Assembly: GCF_003054325.1 (NCBI RefSeq)
Contig: NZ_QBKU01000004.1
Span: 186,001-250,000 of the forward strand
From: Sulfitobacter mediterraneus
GTDB lineage: Bacteria > Pseudomonadota > Alphaproteobacteria > Rhodobacterales > Rhodobacteraceae
Length of the DNA: 64,000 nt
Reading direction: 5' to 3'
In this document: positions 31,949 through 41,332 of the stretch, in pieces
How positions within the stretch are numbered: the first letter of the stretch is position 1
How the letters are laid out: every line of letters begins with the position of its first letter
Notes under the pieces: model-generated
What the model saw: the letters and a program-made list of their open reading frames with translations, nothing else
What the model was told of the DNA's origin: nothing
The model's database searches: none
Translations under genes and position numbers: made by a program

Positions 31949-32449
31949 ATGGCAGGCACACGGCTTGATCCGATTGATCGGAAAATTCTGGCTGAATTGC
32001 AGGCGGACGGTCGTATGACCAACGTTGAATTGGCCAAACGGGTTGGCATTTCCGCGCCGCCTTGTCTGCGCCGGGTGCGGACCCTTGAGGAACAGGGATA
32101 TATCAAAGGATACCATGCCGAGGTCGACGCCCGCGAGCTGGGTTTTGAGGTGCAGGTGTTTGCGATGGTGGGGCTGGCCAGTCAGGCCGAGGTCGATTTG
32201 AGCGCCTTCGAAGCAAAATGCCGGGAATGGCCGCTGGTGCGCGAGTGTCACATGCTGAACGGTGAGGTGGATTTTATCCTCAAATGCGTCGCGCCGGACC
32301 TCTCAAGCTTTCAAAGCTTTCTGACCGGTGATTTGCTGACCACGCCCAATGTGGCCAGCGTAAAAACCAGTCTGGTGATCCGTGGCGCCAAGGATGAACC
32401 CGGCGTTCCCTTTGATGTGTTGGAACAGCGGCTCGAAACTCAGGCCTGA
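31949..32449 (+). CDS. Lrp/AsnC-family transcriptional regulator
   Basis: 166 aa. The N-terminal helix-turn-helix is LDPIDRKILAELQADGRMTN through VELAKRVGISAPPCLRRV. The C-terminal RAM domain is at about 65-155 with V-R-E-C-H-M-L-N-G-E-V-D-F. The P-P-C-L-R-R recognition helix is typical of the family. Start at ATG 31949 after AAGGGG. The target is not evident. It overlaps the convergent Hint gene by 10 nt. Confidence 0.9.
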   Translation: MAGTRLDPIDRKILAELQADGRMTNVELAKRVGISAPPCLRRVRTLEEQGYIKGYHAEVDARELGFEVQVFAMVGLASQAEVDLSAFEAKCREWPLVRECHMLNGEVDFILKCVAPDLSSFQSFLTGDLLTTPNVASVKTSLVIRGAKDEPGVPFDVLEQRLETQA

Positions 32450-33240
32450 AGCGCAAAAATTGTTTCGGCCTCTGCGCCGATTTCGGGTGCGCGGGGATGT
32501 GCCAATGGTCCAAAATCCGACAATGTGTCGATCTGTGGGAACATTTCCAAGAACCGGTCCCGCAACGAAGATGAAGTTGCCCGCATCGCTTGGGCGCCGG
32601 GGTGAAATGTCTCCATCTCCAGCCCGCCTGCATTGATCGCCGCATGGCGCGACAGGCATATGTGGAACAGGCGCACCGGGGTTGGCGGCACCACTTCGAT
32701 CACATTCACACCATCGACAAATTCCCGCACCGGGGTCAGCAGTTTGGTTTCGCCAGCTTCACCGCGCAGATGATGCGGGGTCTTGAGGATACGCGCGCCA
32801 GGTCCAACGGTCAGGAATGACGAGGGACGTGCCGGACCAAAACTATCTGCCATGATCCGCAGCAATGGCATCCGGCGTCCGGCATCGGCAGGCACAAAAC
32901 TGCTGGAACCGATCCAGATCACCTTTGCAGGTTCGCCCGACGAGGTGTTGACCATGTCGCCCGGTTGCAGATCTTCCACTGCGATGCCGCCGCTTTCGGT
33001 TTGGATAACAGTGCCGCGGGCAAAGGCGGAGAACGCGGATTCGAACAATGACAGGGCAGGTGCCCGGTCTTGTCCGATGAACAGCGATCCGTCCTTGCGC
33101 AGGGCAGCAATTTCAAAACTGCGCATGGGCACAGACGATGTGCCACGCCCGCCACGCTGTGCCGGTGGATATTGGGCAAAGCCCGGCTGTGACAGTCCTG
33201 CGGATGTCGCACCAGTGGTGCGGTATGCGTTCAGTGTCAT
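32440..33240 (-). CDS. Hint-domain (Hedgehog/intein-type) protein without catalytic cysteine
   Basis: 266 aa, Hint_2-type domain from about residue 72 to 230. Recognisable segments are FARGTVIQTESGGIAVEDLQ with PGDMVNT, the strand KVIWIGS and the late LEMETFHPGAQ. In self-splicing or self-cleaving Hint domains a cysteine precedes F-x-x-G-T; here it is Ala (SAFARGT). Autoprocessing is therefore unlikely, and Ala may be normal for this Rhodobacteraceae subfamily. No secretion signal or repeat domain is present. Start at 33240 (MTLNAYRTTG). Confidence 0.82.
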   Translation of the reverse strand: MTLNAYRTTGATSAGLSQPGFAQYPPAQRGGRGTSSVPMRSFEIAALRKDGSLFIGQDRAPALSLFESAFSAFARGTVIQTESGGIAVEDLQPGDMVNTSSGEPAKVIWIGSSSFVPADAGRRMPLLRIMADSFGPARPSSFLTVGPGARILKTPHHLRGEAGETKLLTPVREFVDGVNVIEVVPPTPVRLFHICLSRHAAINAGGLEMETFHPGAQAMRATSSSLRDRFLEMFPQIDTLSDFGPLAHPRAPEIGAEAETIFALQA

Positions 33241-33453
33241 GCGATAACCTTTCTCAGGTTTGTCACATCCGTGCCGGCCCCCACCGACAACCACGGAAAT
33301 AACAGGTGTCATTTCATGTCTTCATTGCAGCGAAAATCGCAGCCCAAGCCCATGACTGTCAAAAAACGGCGGACATTGACGCCTTTTTCTTTCCCAATTC
33401 TGAGGGGGTTTGCCTTACTGTTTCCTTAATTGCGGATGGATTTGCCACATTTG

Positions 33454-33497
33454 AAAACAAAAACGCCCCGCATGCGAATCAACACATGCGGGGCGTT
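33454..33497 (-). terminator. Rho-independent terminator in the 33241-33548 gap
   Basis: AACGCCCCGCATG (33462-33474) and CATGCGGGGCGTT (33485-33497) form a perfect 13-bp stem with a 10-nt loop. On the minus strand TTTTGTTTTC follows, placing it downstream of the small 33549-33692 gene. Nothing else is recognised in this 308-nt gap. Confidence 0.9.
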
Positions 33498-33548
33498 CTG
33501 AACGAGGGAACGTTCAAATCCCGTTAACCGGGAGGGAGGTTTCTTTGG

Positions 33549-33692
33549 TTATGCGCTCTTGCGCTGCGGCTCTGCCGCGTTGCGCTTGGCGATGAATGCA
33601 GCGCGGCGTGCGCCACGGGCCCAGGGCATCACTGTATCGTTCTTGGCTGCGGCTTCGACGACACCTTTGATGAAGCGTTTGTTGGTTTTCAT
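33549..33692 (-). CDS. Small conserved basic protein, unknown function
   Basis: 47 aa from ATG 33692 (MKTNKRFIKGVVEAAAKND). The middle carries T-V-M-P-W-A-R-G-A-R-R-A-A-F-I-A-K-R. Small proteins with this M-P-W-x-R-G-x-R-R core seem familiar from Rhodobacteraceae, but no function is known to me. The strong terminator 50 nt downstream supports a monocistronic transcript. A longer in-frame start (33761) exists but adds low-complexity sequence. Confidence 0.7.
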   Translation of the reverse strand: MKTNKRFIKGVVEAAAKNDTVMPWARGARRAAFIAKRNAAEPQRKSA

Positions 33693-33978
33693 GGCTCTGG
33701 TCCTCTTGTGCATTCTGGTCTGGGCGTTTGCCCTTGCTTGAGGATGAATATGGCGGGTCAATCGGGCCGGTTTTTGGCAATTTGAGAAAAAGTTGAGAAA
33801 ACTTAGGCGCAGTTTATGTCGCTTTATGGTCAGCTTGCCCCAATTGCCGGGTGCCCTTGTTTTTATGGGCTAGGCGGCCCTGCGGTCACCAATCAGATGG
33901 AAAATCGCGCATTGTTTCCAGATTGGGGTCGCGCATTTAGGCAGGTCTGGGGCAGGTTTTGCCCCAATCCTGCCAAGA

Positions 33979-34734
33979 TCAAAGGGTGATGCAGGCAATC
34001 AGGCGCCCATAGTCCGCTTCTTTTGCGTGGGTGGTGCGCCGGTAGGAATAAAACCGGTCGGGATCACTATACGTACAGTGCCGTGTCCATTCGGCATGGC
34101 CGACGCCCGCTGCCCGCAGGCGGTTCAAGCCAAATCCGGGCAGATCAAACTGCATCCGGTCTGCCTCACCTTGGGCGAAATAGCGGGCATAGTCGGGATC
34201 TTCGGCCAGAAAATCCTCAAAGAATTCAGGACCAACCTCATAGGCGCGTTGGCTGATGGAGGGACCGATGACGGCTGTGATGTTGCCGGCTGTGGCGCCC
34301 AAGTTCACCATCGCGTCCACGGTCGCCTGCAAAACGCCGTCAAGCGCCCCGCGCCAGCCCGCGTGCGCCGCGCCAATAACGCCTGCATCTGGGTCGGCAA
34401 ACAGAACCGGCTGGCAATCGGCGGTCAGGATCGACAGCGCAAGGCCGGGCATATTGGTGACCAAGGCATCGGCCCGCGGCTTGTCCTCGGTTGCGCCGGT
34501 GGCGGTGACAACATCGGCAGAATGCACCTGATGCACCCCCAGCAGGCAGTCCGGTGCCACGCCCATCGCCTCTGCGACGCGGGTGCGGTTGATCTTCACG
34601 ATCTCGGATTGATCAGAGCTGCCATGGCCGCAGTTCAGCCCGGCAAACACACCCGACGACGCGCCGCCCTTGCGGGTAAAGAACCCGTGGCGCAGGGGGG
34701 CAAGGCTGTCAGTTGTCAGAATCTCTAGTGTCAT
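33979..34734 (-). CDS. pgeF: Peptidoglycan editing factor PgeF / multicopper polyphenol-oxidase-type protein
   Basis: 251 aa of the YfiH/LACC1 family. Conserved metal-site segments are GVHQVHSADV, L-T-A-D-C-Q-P-V-L and IGAAHAGWRGALDGV. Members have purine nucleoside phosphorylase/adenosine deaminase activity and in E. coli remove misincorporated residues from peptidoglycan precursors. ATGA overlap with the midA-like gene upstream; lgt-midA-pgeF form one operon. Confidence 0.9.
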   Translation of the reverse strand: MTLEILTTDSLAPLRHGFFTRKGGASSGVFAGLNCGHGSSDQSEIVKINRTRVAEAMGVAPDCLLGVHQVHSADVVTATGATEDKPRADALVTNMPGLALSILTADCQPVLFADPDAGVIGAAHAGWRGALDGVLQATVDAMVNLGATAGNITAVIGPSISQRAYEVGPEFFEDFLAEDPDYARYFAQGEADRMQFDLPGFGLNRLRAAGVGHAEWTRHCTYSDPDRFYSYRRTTHAKEADYGRLIACITL

Positions 34735-35792
34735 GGATCCAATCCCGGAGGCGGCGTGCCGCCCTTGGGAAAGAGCGCCATCACTTTGAACAGGTTTCCC
34801 ATTTCTGCGGGATGCGTCAACCGGCGATGTGCGGCAATATGGTTTTCGAGTGCCGATCCGCTGAGCGCACTGGCCAGTTGCTGCGCCCTTTGGGTGATGC
34901 CAAGACGTTCCAAAAACACCCCTTGGGCGGTGACGCGGCTATAGGCACAATCGGTTGCGGCCATGGCCAGTGCTTCGAAATCGACATGGGCGGTCAGGTC
35001 AGCCCGCCCCGGTTCGGCCAATGGATCGGTGGTTTTGTGGCCTTGCACAGCTTGCAGCGTATCGCCCAAGCTGCGCCAATCGCCATAGTCGACGATCAGG
35101 GCGACACCGCCATATGCGTCGATACGTTTGGCGATCTGCGCGGTGGTTGTTCTGGCCAAGGTGCAGGTCTCAATCAGATCACCGTCTTTGGTATCTTCCA
35201 GCCGGAAGTTCAGCTCCGGACGCGATTGAGCCGGGCTCAGGCCCATGGTTAGTGCTGCACCTTCCACACCGATGCTACGCTCGCGCCAGTTTGGCCCGGC
35301 CCGCTGGAACTGCCGGATCGGCAGCGCGTCAAAAAACTCGTTGGCTATAAGGAACAGGGGCTGATCCGGCAGATCAAACGCCGTGTCCAGCCAGCGTACA
35401 GGATGCTGGCTCAGAGTTTCGCGCTGCACATCCCGCAGGGCGGGAGAGGCCTCGATCAAGATGATCTCTGCGGCATCCAGAAAACCCGGTACCTGATTTG
35501 CCGCTCGCAGCAGGTCGGCCATCAATGTGCCGCGCCCCGGTCCAAGCTCGGCCAGAGTGAACGGCTTTGGCGCCCCTTGATCCAACCATGCCTGTGCCAG
35601 CGCAAGGCCAATCAATTCGCCAAACATCTGGCTGATGTCTGGCGCGGTGACAAAATCGCCCTGCTGTCCAAACGGCGTTTGGCTCGTGTAATAGCCAAGC
35701 GTTGGATGCAGAAGGCAGGTAGACATGTAATCGTCCAGTCGCATCGGGCCTTCGGCTGTGATCCGGGCGATGATGTGGTCCTTGAGGGTCAT
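34731..35792 (-). CDS. MidA/NDUFAF7-family SAM-dependent methyltransferase
   Basis: 353 aa. The N-terminal [20 protein letters not shown], the SAM-binding [18 protein letters not shown] and [17 protein letters not shown] match COG1565. The mitochondrial relative methylates an arginine of the complex I subunit NDUFS2. The bacterial role is not established. I used ATG 35792, which overlaps the lgt stop by 4 nt. Confidence 0.88.
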   Translation of the reverse strand: MTLKDHIIARITAEGPMRLDDYMSTCLLHPTLGYYTSQTPFGQQGDFVTAPDISQMFGELIGLALAQAWLDQGAPKPFTLAELGPGRGTLMADLLRAANQVPGFLDAAEIILIEASPALRDVQRETLSQHPVRWLDTAFDLPDQPLFLIANEFFDALPIRQFQRAGPNWRERSIGVEGAALTMGLSPAQSRPELNFRLEDTKDGDLIETCTLARTTTAQIAKRIDAYGGVALIVDYGDWRSLGDTLQAVQGHKTTDPLAEPGRADLTAHVDFEALAMAATDCAYSRVTAQGVFLERLGITQRAQQLASALSGSALENHIAAHRRLTHPAEMGNLFKVMALFPKGGTPPPGLDP

Positions 35793-36667
35793 GGGCGGGC
35801 GCGAAGGATCAGGAACAGGCCAACGGCAATCATCGGCAGGCTCAGGATCTGGCCCATGGTCAGGCCAAACTCGCCCAATTGCCATGCAAGGCCCAGCGGA
35901 TTGCCATCGGAGACAAACTGCGCGTCAGGCTGGCGGACAAATTCGACGGCAAACCGCGCCGCGCCGTAACCGGCAAGGAATGTCCCGCAAATCACGCCGC
36001 TGCGTTTCAGCGCCCCGCGCCGCCATGCGAGCCAGAGGATCAGACCACCAAGGATCAGCCCTTCGAGCAGCGCCTCATAAAGCTGCGAGGGATGGCGGGC
36101 GCAGATACCTAGCACCTCCGGGCAAAACTGTGCAGCCTCGGTTGGGAAGGCGACACCCCATGGCAAATCGGTGGGGCGCCCCCAAAGCTCGGCGTTGATG
36201 AAGTTCGCAATGCGGCCAAGCAACAGGCCGGGGGCAAGGCCAAGGCAGATCATGTCGGCGGTGGCCAGCTTCGGGATGGCGTGGCGCTGAGTATAGGCAA
36301 AGCCCGCGATGATCACGCCGAGAGCGCCGCCATGAAAGGACATGCCGCCCTGCCAAACCTGAAGGATCTGGCCGGGATTGGCGAGGTAATGTGCGGGCTG
36401 GTAAAACATGACATAGCCCAGCCGGCCGCCCAGAATGACCCCAAGTATGACCCAGAACAACATATCCTCGACCTGTTGCGGGGTCATCGGCGGGGTGTCT
36501 TTGCGCCAAAGGCTGGTGTTTCGTACAGTGCGGAGCACTATCCGCCATCCCAGCAGAATGCCGACGATATAGGCCATCGCATACCAGCGCAGGGCAAAGG
36601 TCATGCCAAACAAAGAGACAGAAAAAATCTCGGGGGCGATATCGGGAAAGGGGATCAATGCGGTCAT
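35789..36667 (-). CDS. lgt: Prolipoprotein diacylglyceryl transferase
   Basis: 292-aa inner-membrane enzyme that attaches diacylglycerol to the lipobox cysteine of prelipoproteins. Multiple TM segments; signature [13 protein letters not shown] and the phosphatidylglycerol-binding [15 protein letters not shown] are present. Start at ATG 36667 ([15 protein letters not shown]). First gene of the lgt-midA-pgeF operon. Confidence 0.95.
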   Translation of the reverse strand: MTALIPFPDIAPEIFSVSLFGMTFALRWYAMAYIVGILLGWRIVLRTVRNTSLWRKDTPPMTPQQVEDMLFWVILGVILGGRLGYVMFYQPAHYLANPGQILQVWQGGMSFHGGALGVIIAGFAYTQRHAIPKLATADMICLGLAPGLLLGRIANFINAELWGRPTDLPWGVAFPTEAAQFCPEVLGICARHPSQLYEALLEGLILGGLILWLAWRRGALKRSGVICGTFLAGYGAARFAVEFVRQPDAQFVSDGNPLGLAWQLGEFGLTMGQILSLPMIAVGLFLILRARP

Positions 36668-36763
36668 GGCGCTGATTGAGCGTGCCGCGCTGGGGAAGTC
36701 AACCTTGCGAGCGACGGGCCGAGGCCCCATATAGAGATTAACACAACGCGCCGGAGGCCAGAC

Positions 36764-37003
36764 ATGCAAACCCGTAACAAGATTTTTGACGATATCAGCC
36801 AGATGATGACCAACGCCATGGGCGTGGCGCAGGGCGCGAAAGACGAAGCCGAAACCGCCATGAAAGGTATGATGGACCGTTGGCTGGCGGATCGCGATTT
36901 TGTCACCCGCGAAGAGTTCGACGCGGTGCGGGCGATGGCCCAGAAAGCGCGCGAAGAGAACGAGGCGCTCAAGGCACGGCTCGACGCGCTTGAGGCCAAG
37001 TAG
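36764..37003 (+). CDS. UbiK-like accessory factor (BMFP domain)
   Basis: 79-aa helical protein. The N-terminal amphipathic helix ([20 protein letters not shown]) and C-terminal coiled coil ([19 protein letters not shown]) match the BMFP/UbiK family, which in E. coli forms a complex needed for aerobic ubiquinone synthesis. Divergent from lgt and followed by a terminator. Confidence 0.87.
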   Translation: MQTRNKIFDDISQMMTNAMGVAQGAKDEAETAMKGMMDRWLADRDFVTREEFDAVRAMAQKAREENEALKARLDALEAK

Positions 37004-37061
37004 GCGCATTCCAAAGGCGGCGCTGCCGCGCCATTTTGATTTATTGCAGGTTGAGAATGAT

Positions 37062-37095
37062 CACCCGGACCGCCCGCGCGGCGTCCGGGTGTTTT
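37062..37095 (+). terminator. Rho-independent terminator after the ubiK-like gene
   Basis: CACCCGGAC (37062-37070) and GTCCGGGTG (37083-37091) form a perfect 9-bp stem with a GC-rich loop, followed by TTTT. Confidence 0.88.
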
Positions 37096-37104
37096 GTTGT
37101 TCTT

Positions 37105-37128
37105 GAGTTTTTCTTGCCAAATGAAGAG
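37105..37128 (+). repeat. Intergenic repeat tail, copy 4
   Basis: A 24-bp sequence starting GAGTTTTTCTTGCC and ending ATGAAGAG. It is identical, in inverted orientation, to 57318-57341, and closely related to the tails of copies 1-3. It lies immediately after a terminator hairpin. Confidence 0.85.
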
Positions 37129-37347
37129 AAGCACCGCGTTATTTTGGTGTGCGGGCCGACTTACACACAAGATATTGGAGTTATCCCCCACGATTTGTGG
37201 TTATCCCCAGAAAAGGGGTTGCCAGATGCGCCTGCTGCCCGCACCATATCTGGTATAGGCGCTGGGTCGCCCCACGCCTTTTAGTGCAGGCATCCAAGTT
37301 TGGTGGCAGATTTGCCTCTGGATTGGGATAAAAAAAGAGGTGGCGAA
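37129..37347 (+). other. Non-coding stretch with three 9-mers at 20-bp spacing
   Basis: TTACACACA (37161), TTATCCCCC (37181) and TTATCCCCA (37201) begin exactly 20 bp apart and each loosely resembles the DnaA box TTATNCACA. A small CCCC-AGAA-AAGGGG-type inverted repeat follows. No gene is seen between the repeat and the YbjN-like gene. AAAAAAGAGG just before 37348 is the ribosome-binding region. Confidence 0.35.
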
Positions 37348-37848
37348 ATGGCCCTGTCCGAGCAGTACCTTGAAGAAGATATTCACCCCATTGATATTGT
37401 TGAGCATTTGGCGGCTCATCATGAGTGGGATTTTGACCGCATTGCGGATGACCAGATTGCGATGGCTGTGGAGGGGCAGTGGCGCACCTATTCCATCACG
37501 CTTGCCTGGTCACCCTATGATGAGACGTTGCGCCTGATCTGTACGTTTGAGATGGAGCCGCCCGCCGAAAAACTGCCCAAGCTTTATGAGCTTCTCAACA
37601 ATGTGAACGATCAATGTTGGGCCGGTGCCTTTACCTATTGGGCTGAGCAGCAGTTGATGGTCTATCGCTATGGTCTGGTGCTGGCGGGCGGCAATGTTGC
37701 CTCGGCTGAGCAGATCGACACGATGATTGGTGCAGCTGTGATGAGCGCAGAGCGCTATTATCCTGCCTTGCAGCTTTTGGTCTGGGGGGACCGGACGCCG
37801 GAAGAGGCCATTCAGGTTGCCATTGCAGAGGCCTACGGGCGGGCGTAA
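37348..37848 (+). CDS. YbjN-domain protein
   Basis: 166 aa with the YbjN fold, similar to type III secretion chaperones: DDQIAMAVEGQWRTYSITLA, LRLICTFEMEPP and QCWAGAFTYW. Function unknown, possibly a protein-interaction role. Start at ATG 37348 after GAGGTGG. It lies 32 nt before proC and is probably in the same operon. Confidence 0.82.
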   Translation: MALSEQYLEEDIHPIDIVEHLAAHHEWDFDRIADDQIAMAVEGQWRTYSITLAWSPYDETLRLICTFEMEPPAEKLPKLYELLNNVNDQCWAGAFTYWAEQQLMVYRYGLVLAGGNVASAEQIDTMIGAAVMSAERYYPALQLLVWGDRTPEEAIQVAIAEAYGRA

Positions 37849-37880
37849 CACTTTGCCCCGGAACAACCGGGGGAAATTTT

Positions 37881-38696
37881 ATGAAAGACAGCCGAATTGC
37901 ATCGGGCGGCCTTGTGTTGCTGGGATGTGGCAAGATGGGATCAGCGATGTTGGCCGGATGGCTGGCGCGCGGATTGCCGGCGACTTCGGTCTGGGTCAAG
38001 GATCCCTATCCATCTGAATGGTTGCAGGCGCAAGGCGTGCATCTGAACCAACCTTTGCCAGAGGCGCCGGCGGTGGTGCTGGTGGCGGTCAAACCGCAGA
38101 TGATGGCGGAGGCATTGCCCACCTTGCAGATGATGGGCAAGGGCGAGACGGTTTTTGTCAGCGTCGCGGCGGGGACCACGATATCCTATTTCGAAGAGGT
38201 GCTTGGCGCAGGAACGCCTGTTGTGCGGGCAATGCCCAATACACCCGCTGCGATCTCGCAGGGGATCACGGCGATCGTGGCCAATGATGCCGCCGGGGCC
38301 GCGGGTCTGGATGAGGCAGAGGCACTGTTGTCTGCGGTGGGCGCGGTTGTCCGGCTGTCGCATGAGGCACAAATTGATGCGGTCACCGGGGTCAGCGGAT
38401 CTGGCCCGGCTTACGTGTTCCATATGATAGAGACCATGGCGGCGGCGGGTGAGGCGCAGGGGTTGCCAGCCGATCTATCGATGCAGCTGGCCAAGGCAAC
38501 CGTGGCCGGGGCAGGGGCCTTGGCGATGGCGGCAGAGGAAAGCCCAACGCAGTTGCGGGTTAATGTGACCAGCCCGAATGGCACCACGCAGGCCGCGCTT
38601 GAGGTGTTGATGGATGAAACTGACGGTTTTCCTGCCTTGCTGCGGCGGGCGGTGAAGGCGGCAACGGACAGATCAAAGGAACTGGCAAGTGGCTGA
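37881..38696 (+). CDS. proC: Pyrroline-5-carboxylate reductase
   Basis: 271 aa, last step of proline synthesis. The NADPH loop is [29 protein letters not shown] and the substrate-site segment [16 protein letters not shown] are present. The C-terminus overlaps the tRNA-binding gene by 8 nt. Confidence 0.95.
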   Translation: MKDSRIASGGLVLLGCGKMGSAMLAGWLARGLPATSVWVKDPYPSEWLQAQGVHLNQPLPEAPAVVLVAVKPQMMAEALPTLQMMGKGETVFVSVAAGTTISYFEEVLGAGTPVVRAMPNTPAAISQGITAIVANDAAGAAGLDEAEALLSAVGAVVRLSHEAQIDAVTGVSGSGPAYVFHMIETMAAAGEAQGLPADLSMQLAKATVAGAGALAMAAEESPTQLRVNVTSPNGTTQAALEVLMDETDGFPALLRRAVKAATDRSKELASG

Positions 38697-39027
38697 GATA
38701 TCGTTTGAAGACTTTATGAAAGTCGATATTCGGGTGGGCACCGTGACGCGAGCCGAACCCTTTCCGGAGGCCCGCAAGCCTGCGATCAAGATGTGGATCG
38801 ATTTTGGGCCGGAGATCGGTGAGCGCAAAACATCGGCGCAGATCACCGTGCATTACACGCCAGAGACATTGGTCGGGCGGCAGGTGATGGGCGTGGTGAA
38901 CTTCCCGCCCCGGCAAATCGGGCCATTTATGTCTGAGGTTCTGGTCCTGGGAACGCCTGATGCGGAGGGGGCGATTGTGCTGTTGCAGCCGGGCCAGGAT
39001 GTGCCGAACGGAGGGCGGATGCATTGA
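38689..39027 (+). CDS. CsaA-like tRNA-binding-domain protein
   Basis: 112 aa, a free-standing OB-fold tRNA-binding domain: [20 protein letters not shown], the KTSAQIT segment, [19 protein letters not shown] and a terminal NGGRMH. B. subtilis CsaA is a secretion chaperone and binds tRNA. Starts at GTG 38689 inside proC; its stop overlaps the next gene (TTGA). Confidence 0.9.
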   Translation: MAEISFEDFMKVDIRVGTVTRAEPFPEARKPAIKMWIDFGPEIGERKTSAQITVHYTPETLVGRQVMGVVNFPPRQIGPFMSEVLVLGTPDAEGAIVLLQPGQDVPNGGRMH

Positions 39028-39974
39028 CCAAGGTGTTGATAACGCGGCCTTTGCCGGAGGCTGTTACATCGCAGTTGGGCGGTGTTGATCTGACAGTCCG
39101 GAGCGAGACATTGCCCCTGACGGCCACAGAATTGCGGGCCGCATTATCCGAGCATGACGCGGTTTTGCCGACCTTGGGCGATGCATTCTCGGCCGAGGTC
39201 TTTGCAGATGTGCCTGCTCCGCGTTGCCGGATTTTGGCGAACTTTGGGGTTGGATATAACCACATTGATGCAGCCGCGGCCAAGGCGGCGGGGATCACCG
39301 TGACCAACACGCCCGGTGCTGTGACCGATGCCACTGCAGATATCGCGATGACGCTGATGCTGATGTCCGCGCGGCGGGCTGGCGAGGGGGAGCGGTTTGT
39401 GCGATCCGGCACTTGGCCGGGGTGGCATCCTACGCAAATGCTGGGCCTGCATCTGACGGGCAAGACGGTTGGGATCGTGGGTATGGGCCGGATCGGACAG
39501 GCGATTGCGCGGCGCTGTCATTATGGGTTTGGCATGGATGTGGCCTATTTCAGCCGCAGCGAAAAAACACTGGCCTATCCGGCGCAGCAGTATTCCGATC
39601 TCAAACAGATGGCGGGGCAGGTTGATATCCTTGTGGCCGCCGTGCCGGGCAGTGCGCAGACCTATCATCTGATTGACGGACCTGTGCTGGATGCGATGCG
39701 GCCCCATGGGCATCTGATCAACATTTCGCGGGGCGATGTCGTTGAGGAGGCGGCGTTGATCGCGGCCTTGCAAGACCGGCGTATCGGCGGTGCCGGTTTG
39801 GATGTTTATGAGTTTGAGCCAAAGGTGCCAGCGGCACTGCGGGCGTTGGACAATGTTGTGCTTCTGCCGCATCTGGGTACCTCGGCGCTTGAGGTGCGGA
39901 TTGAGATGGGGTTGATGGCGGTGGATAACATTCAGGCATTTCTGGCCGGAAAGACGCCGCCGAACGTGGTTTAG
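39024..39974 (+). CDS. D-2-hydroxyacid dehydrogenase (glyoxylate/hydroxypyruvate reductase type)
   Basis: 316 aa. NAD(P) loop [15 protein letters not shown]; catalytic Arg in NISRGDVV, Glu in [10 protein letters not shown] and His in [11 protein letters not shown]. The exact substrate, glycerate or glyoxylate, is inferred. Starts at TTG 39024, overlapping the csaA-like stop. Third gene of the proC run. Confidence 0.87.
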   Translation: MTKVLITRPLPEAVTSQLGGVDLTVRSETLPLTATELRAALSEHDAVLPTLGDAFSAEVFADVPAPRCRILANFGVGYNHIDAAAAKAAGITVTNTPGAVTDATADIAMTLMLMSARRAGEGERFVRSGTWPGWHPTQMLGLHLTGKTVGIVGMGRIGQAIARRCHYGFGMDVAYFSRSEKTLAYPAQQYSDLKQMAGQVDILVAAVPGSAQTYHLIDGPVLDAMRPHGHLINISRGDVVEEAALIAALQDRRIGGAGLDVYEFEPKVPAALRALDNVVLLPHLGTSALEVRIEMGLMAVDNIQAFLAGKTPPNVV

Positions 39975-40016
39975 GGGCGGCGCTGCATAGGATGGTCGGT
40001 GCAGCGCCAGTTGATC

Positions 40017-41219
40017 CTAGTTGACGGTCCGCCATTTGGGCAGGCGAATGATGGCCACGGTCTGCGTGGGTTCGGCACGGACCTCGAATTCGCCGCCGTG
40101 CAATTCGACCAGTTTGCGGGTCAGTGGCAGGCCAAGGCCAAGCCCGCCGCCTGTGCCGCGTTTTTCAACATCGCCGCCCACGATGAAGGGTTTGTAAAGT
40201 TCGGCCAGTTCGACATGGTCATCGATGCTACCGTTATCGGAGACGCAAATCTCGACATTTCCGGCCGGATCATGGCCGCAAGAGATCGCAATTTCGTCGC
40301 CGCCATGCAGGACGGAATTGAGCATCAGGGATGTCAGGCAAATCTTGATATGTTCCTGATCTACGAGGATTTCGCCGTGCATGTCGGATGTCGGCGTGGT
40401 GATGGTCTTGCCAACTTCGGCCACGCTGAATTGATGGTTTTGCTGCACGTCATCCAGTAGCTTAGCCATATTTGTGGATTGTTCGTTCAGCTGCAATTCA
40501 CCCGTATTGATGTTGCTGAACTTCAGAATGGAATCGATCAGTGTGGATAGATGTTCGCTGGATTTGATTGAACTGTTGGCCAGTTTTTTGCTGACCTGAT
40601 CATCGAGCCGCGATTCCAGAATGCGCATGGCGCCATGGACAATGGTCAGCGGTGTGCGCAACTCATGCCCCACAAGGGTGAGAAAGGCCGATTGGCCTTG
40701 ATCGCTGGGCACCGCGGCTGGTTCTGCGGGGGCTTTTTCCAAGGCGGCCACAATAGCGCGGCCCATATCCTTGAGCACAGCCATATCGCGTTCGCTTGGT
40801 GCGTCATGCGGGACCAGATCCAATGCGCACAGGCTGCCAAAGCGATAGCCGGACGACAAAATCAACGGTACACCGGCATAGAAACGGGCCTGCGGGCCGC
40901 CCTCGGCCACCATGGGGTGATCGGCAAACTTGGGGTCTTTGCTGAGATCAGGGATGATCATCGGTTGTTCGGTCATGATGGTATGGGTGCAGAACGATTG
41001 GTTCTTTGGCATCTCGCCCAGCTCGATGCCGACCACCGATTTGTACCATTGCGTATCCTGTTCAACGACAGAGATATGCGCAATCGGACAACCAAACAGC
41101 TTGGCCGTTGCATCGCACAGCGCGTCAAACAATGCTTCGTTTTCGCGGGTCAGACCCGGCACATGCTGCACCGCTGCAACACGGGCTTCTTCATTGAAGG
41201 GAATTGGGTGCGTTCTCAT
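40017..41219 (-). CDS. GAF-domain sensor histidine kinase
   Basis: 400 aa, cytosolic. A GAF domain covers about 25-160 (FGCPIAHISVVEQDTQWYKS, ARFYAGVPLILSSGYRFGSL). The H-box is FLTLVGHELRTP with His185, the N-box is LTSLMLNSVLHGGDE and G2 is GTGGGLGLGLP. The G1 box reads SDNGSIDD instead of D-x-G-x-G, missing one glycine. Start at 41219 with GAGG upstream. No response regulator is adjacent. Confidence 0.88.
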   Translation of the reverse strand: MRTHPIPFNEEARVAAVQHVPGLTRENEALFDALCDATAKLFGCPIAHISVVEQDTQWYKSVVGIELGEMPKNQSFCTHTIMTEQPMIIPDLSKDPKFADHPMVAEGGPQARFYAGVPLILSSGYRFGSLCALDLVPHDAPSERDMAVLKDMGRAIVAALEKAPAEPAAVPSDQGQSAFLTLVGHELRTPLTIVHGAMRILESRLDDQVSKKLANSSIKSSEHLSTLIDSILKFSNINTGELQLNEQSTNMAKLLDDVQQNHQFSVAEVGKTITTPTSDMHGEILVDQEHIKICLTSLMLNSVLHGGDEIAISCGHDPAGNVEICVSDNGSIDDHVELAELYKPFIVGGDVEKRGTGGGLGLGLPLTRKLVELHGGEFEVRAEPTQTVAIIRLPKWRTVN

Positions 41220-41332
41220 ATCCAGCCTCAATTGTTTTGAGTTCAAATCAATATTTTTGCCAGTTCTAGGGGAACATCGGGTCAAAAATCGGGCAGGACT
41301 TCGGTAATAATTGGCTGGAAAGGTAGGATGTC

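Noticed and set aside
33930-33978. Terminator after pgeF
   Set aside because: A TGGGGCA/TGCCCCA hairpin exists (33948-33966), but no T run follows on the minus strand.
37129-37347. Replication origin
   Set aside because: The DnaA-like 9-mers are imperfect, the region is short and not AT-rich enough, and no dnaA, parAB or hemE-type neighbours are present.
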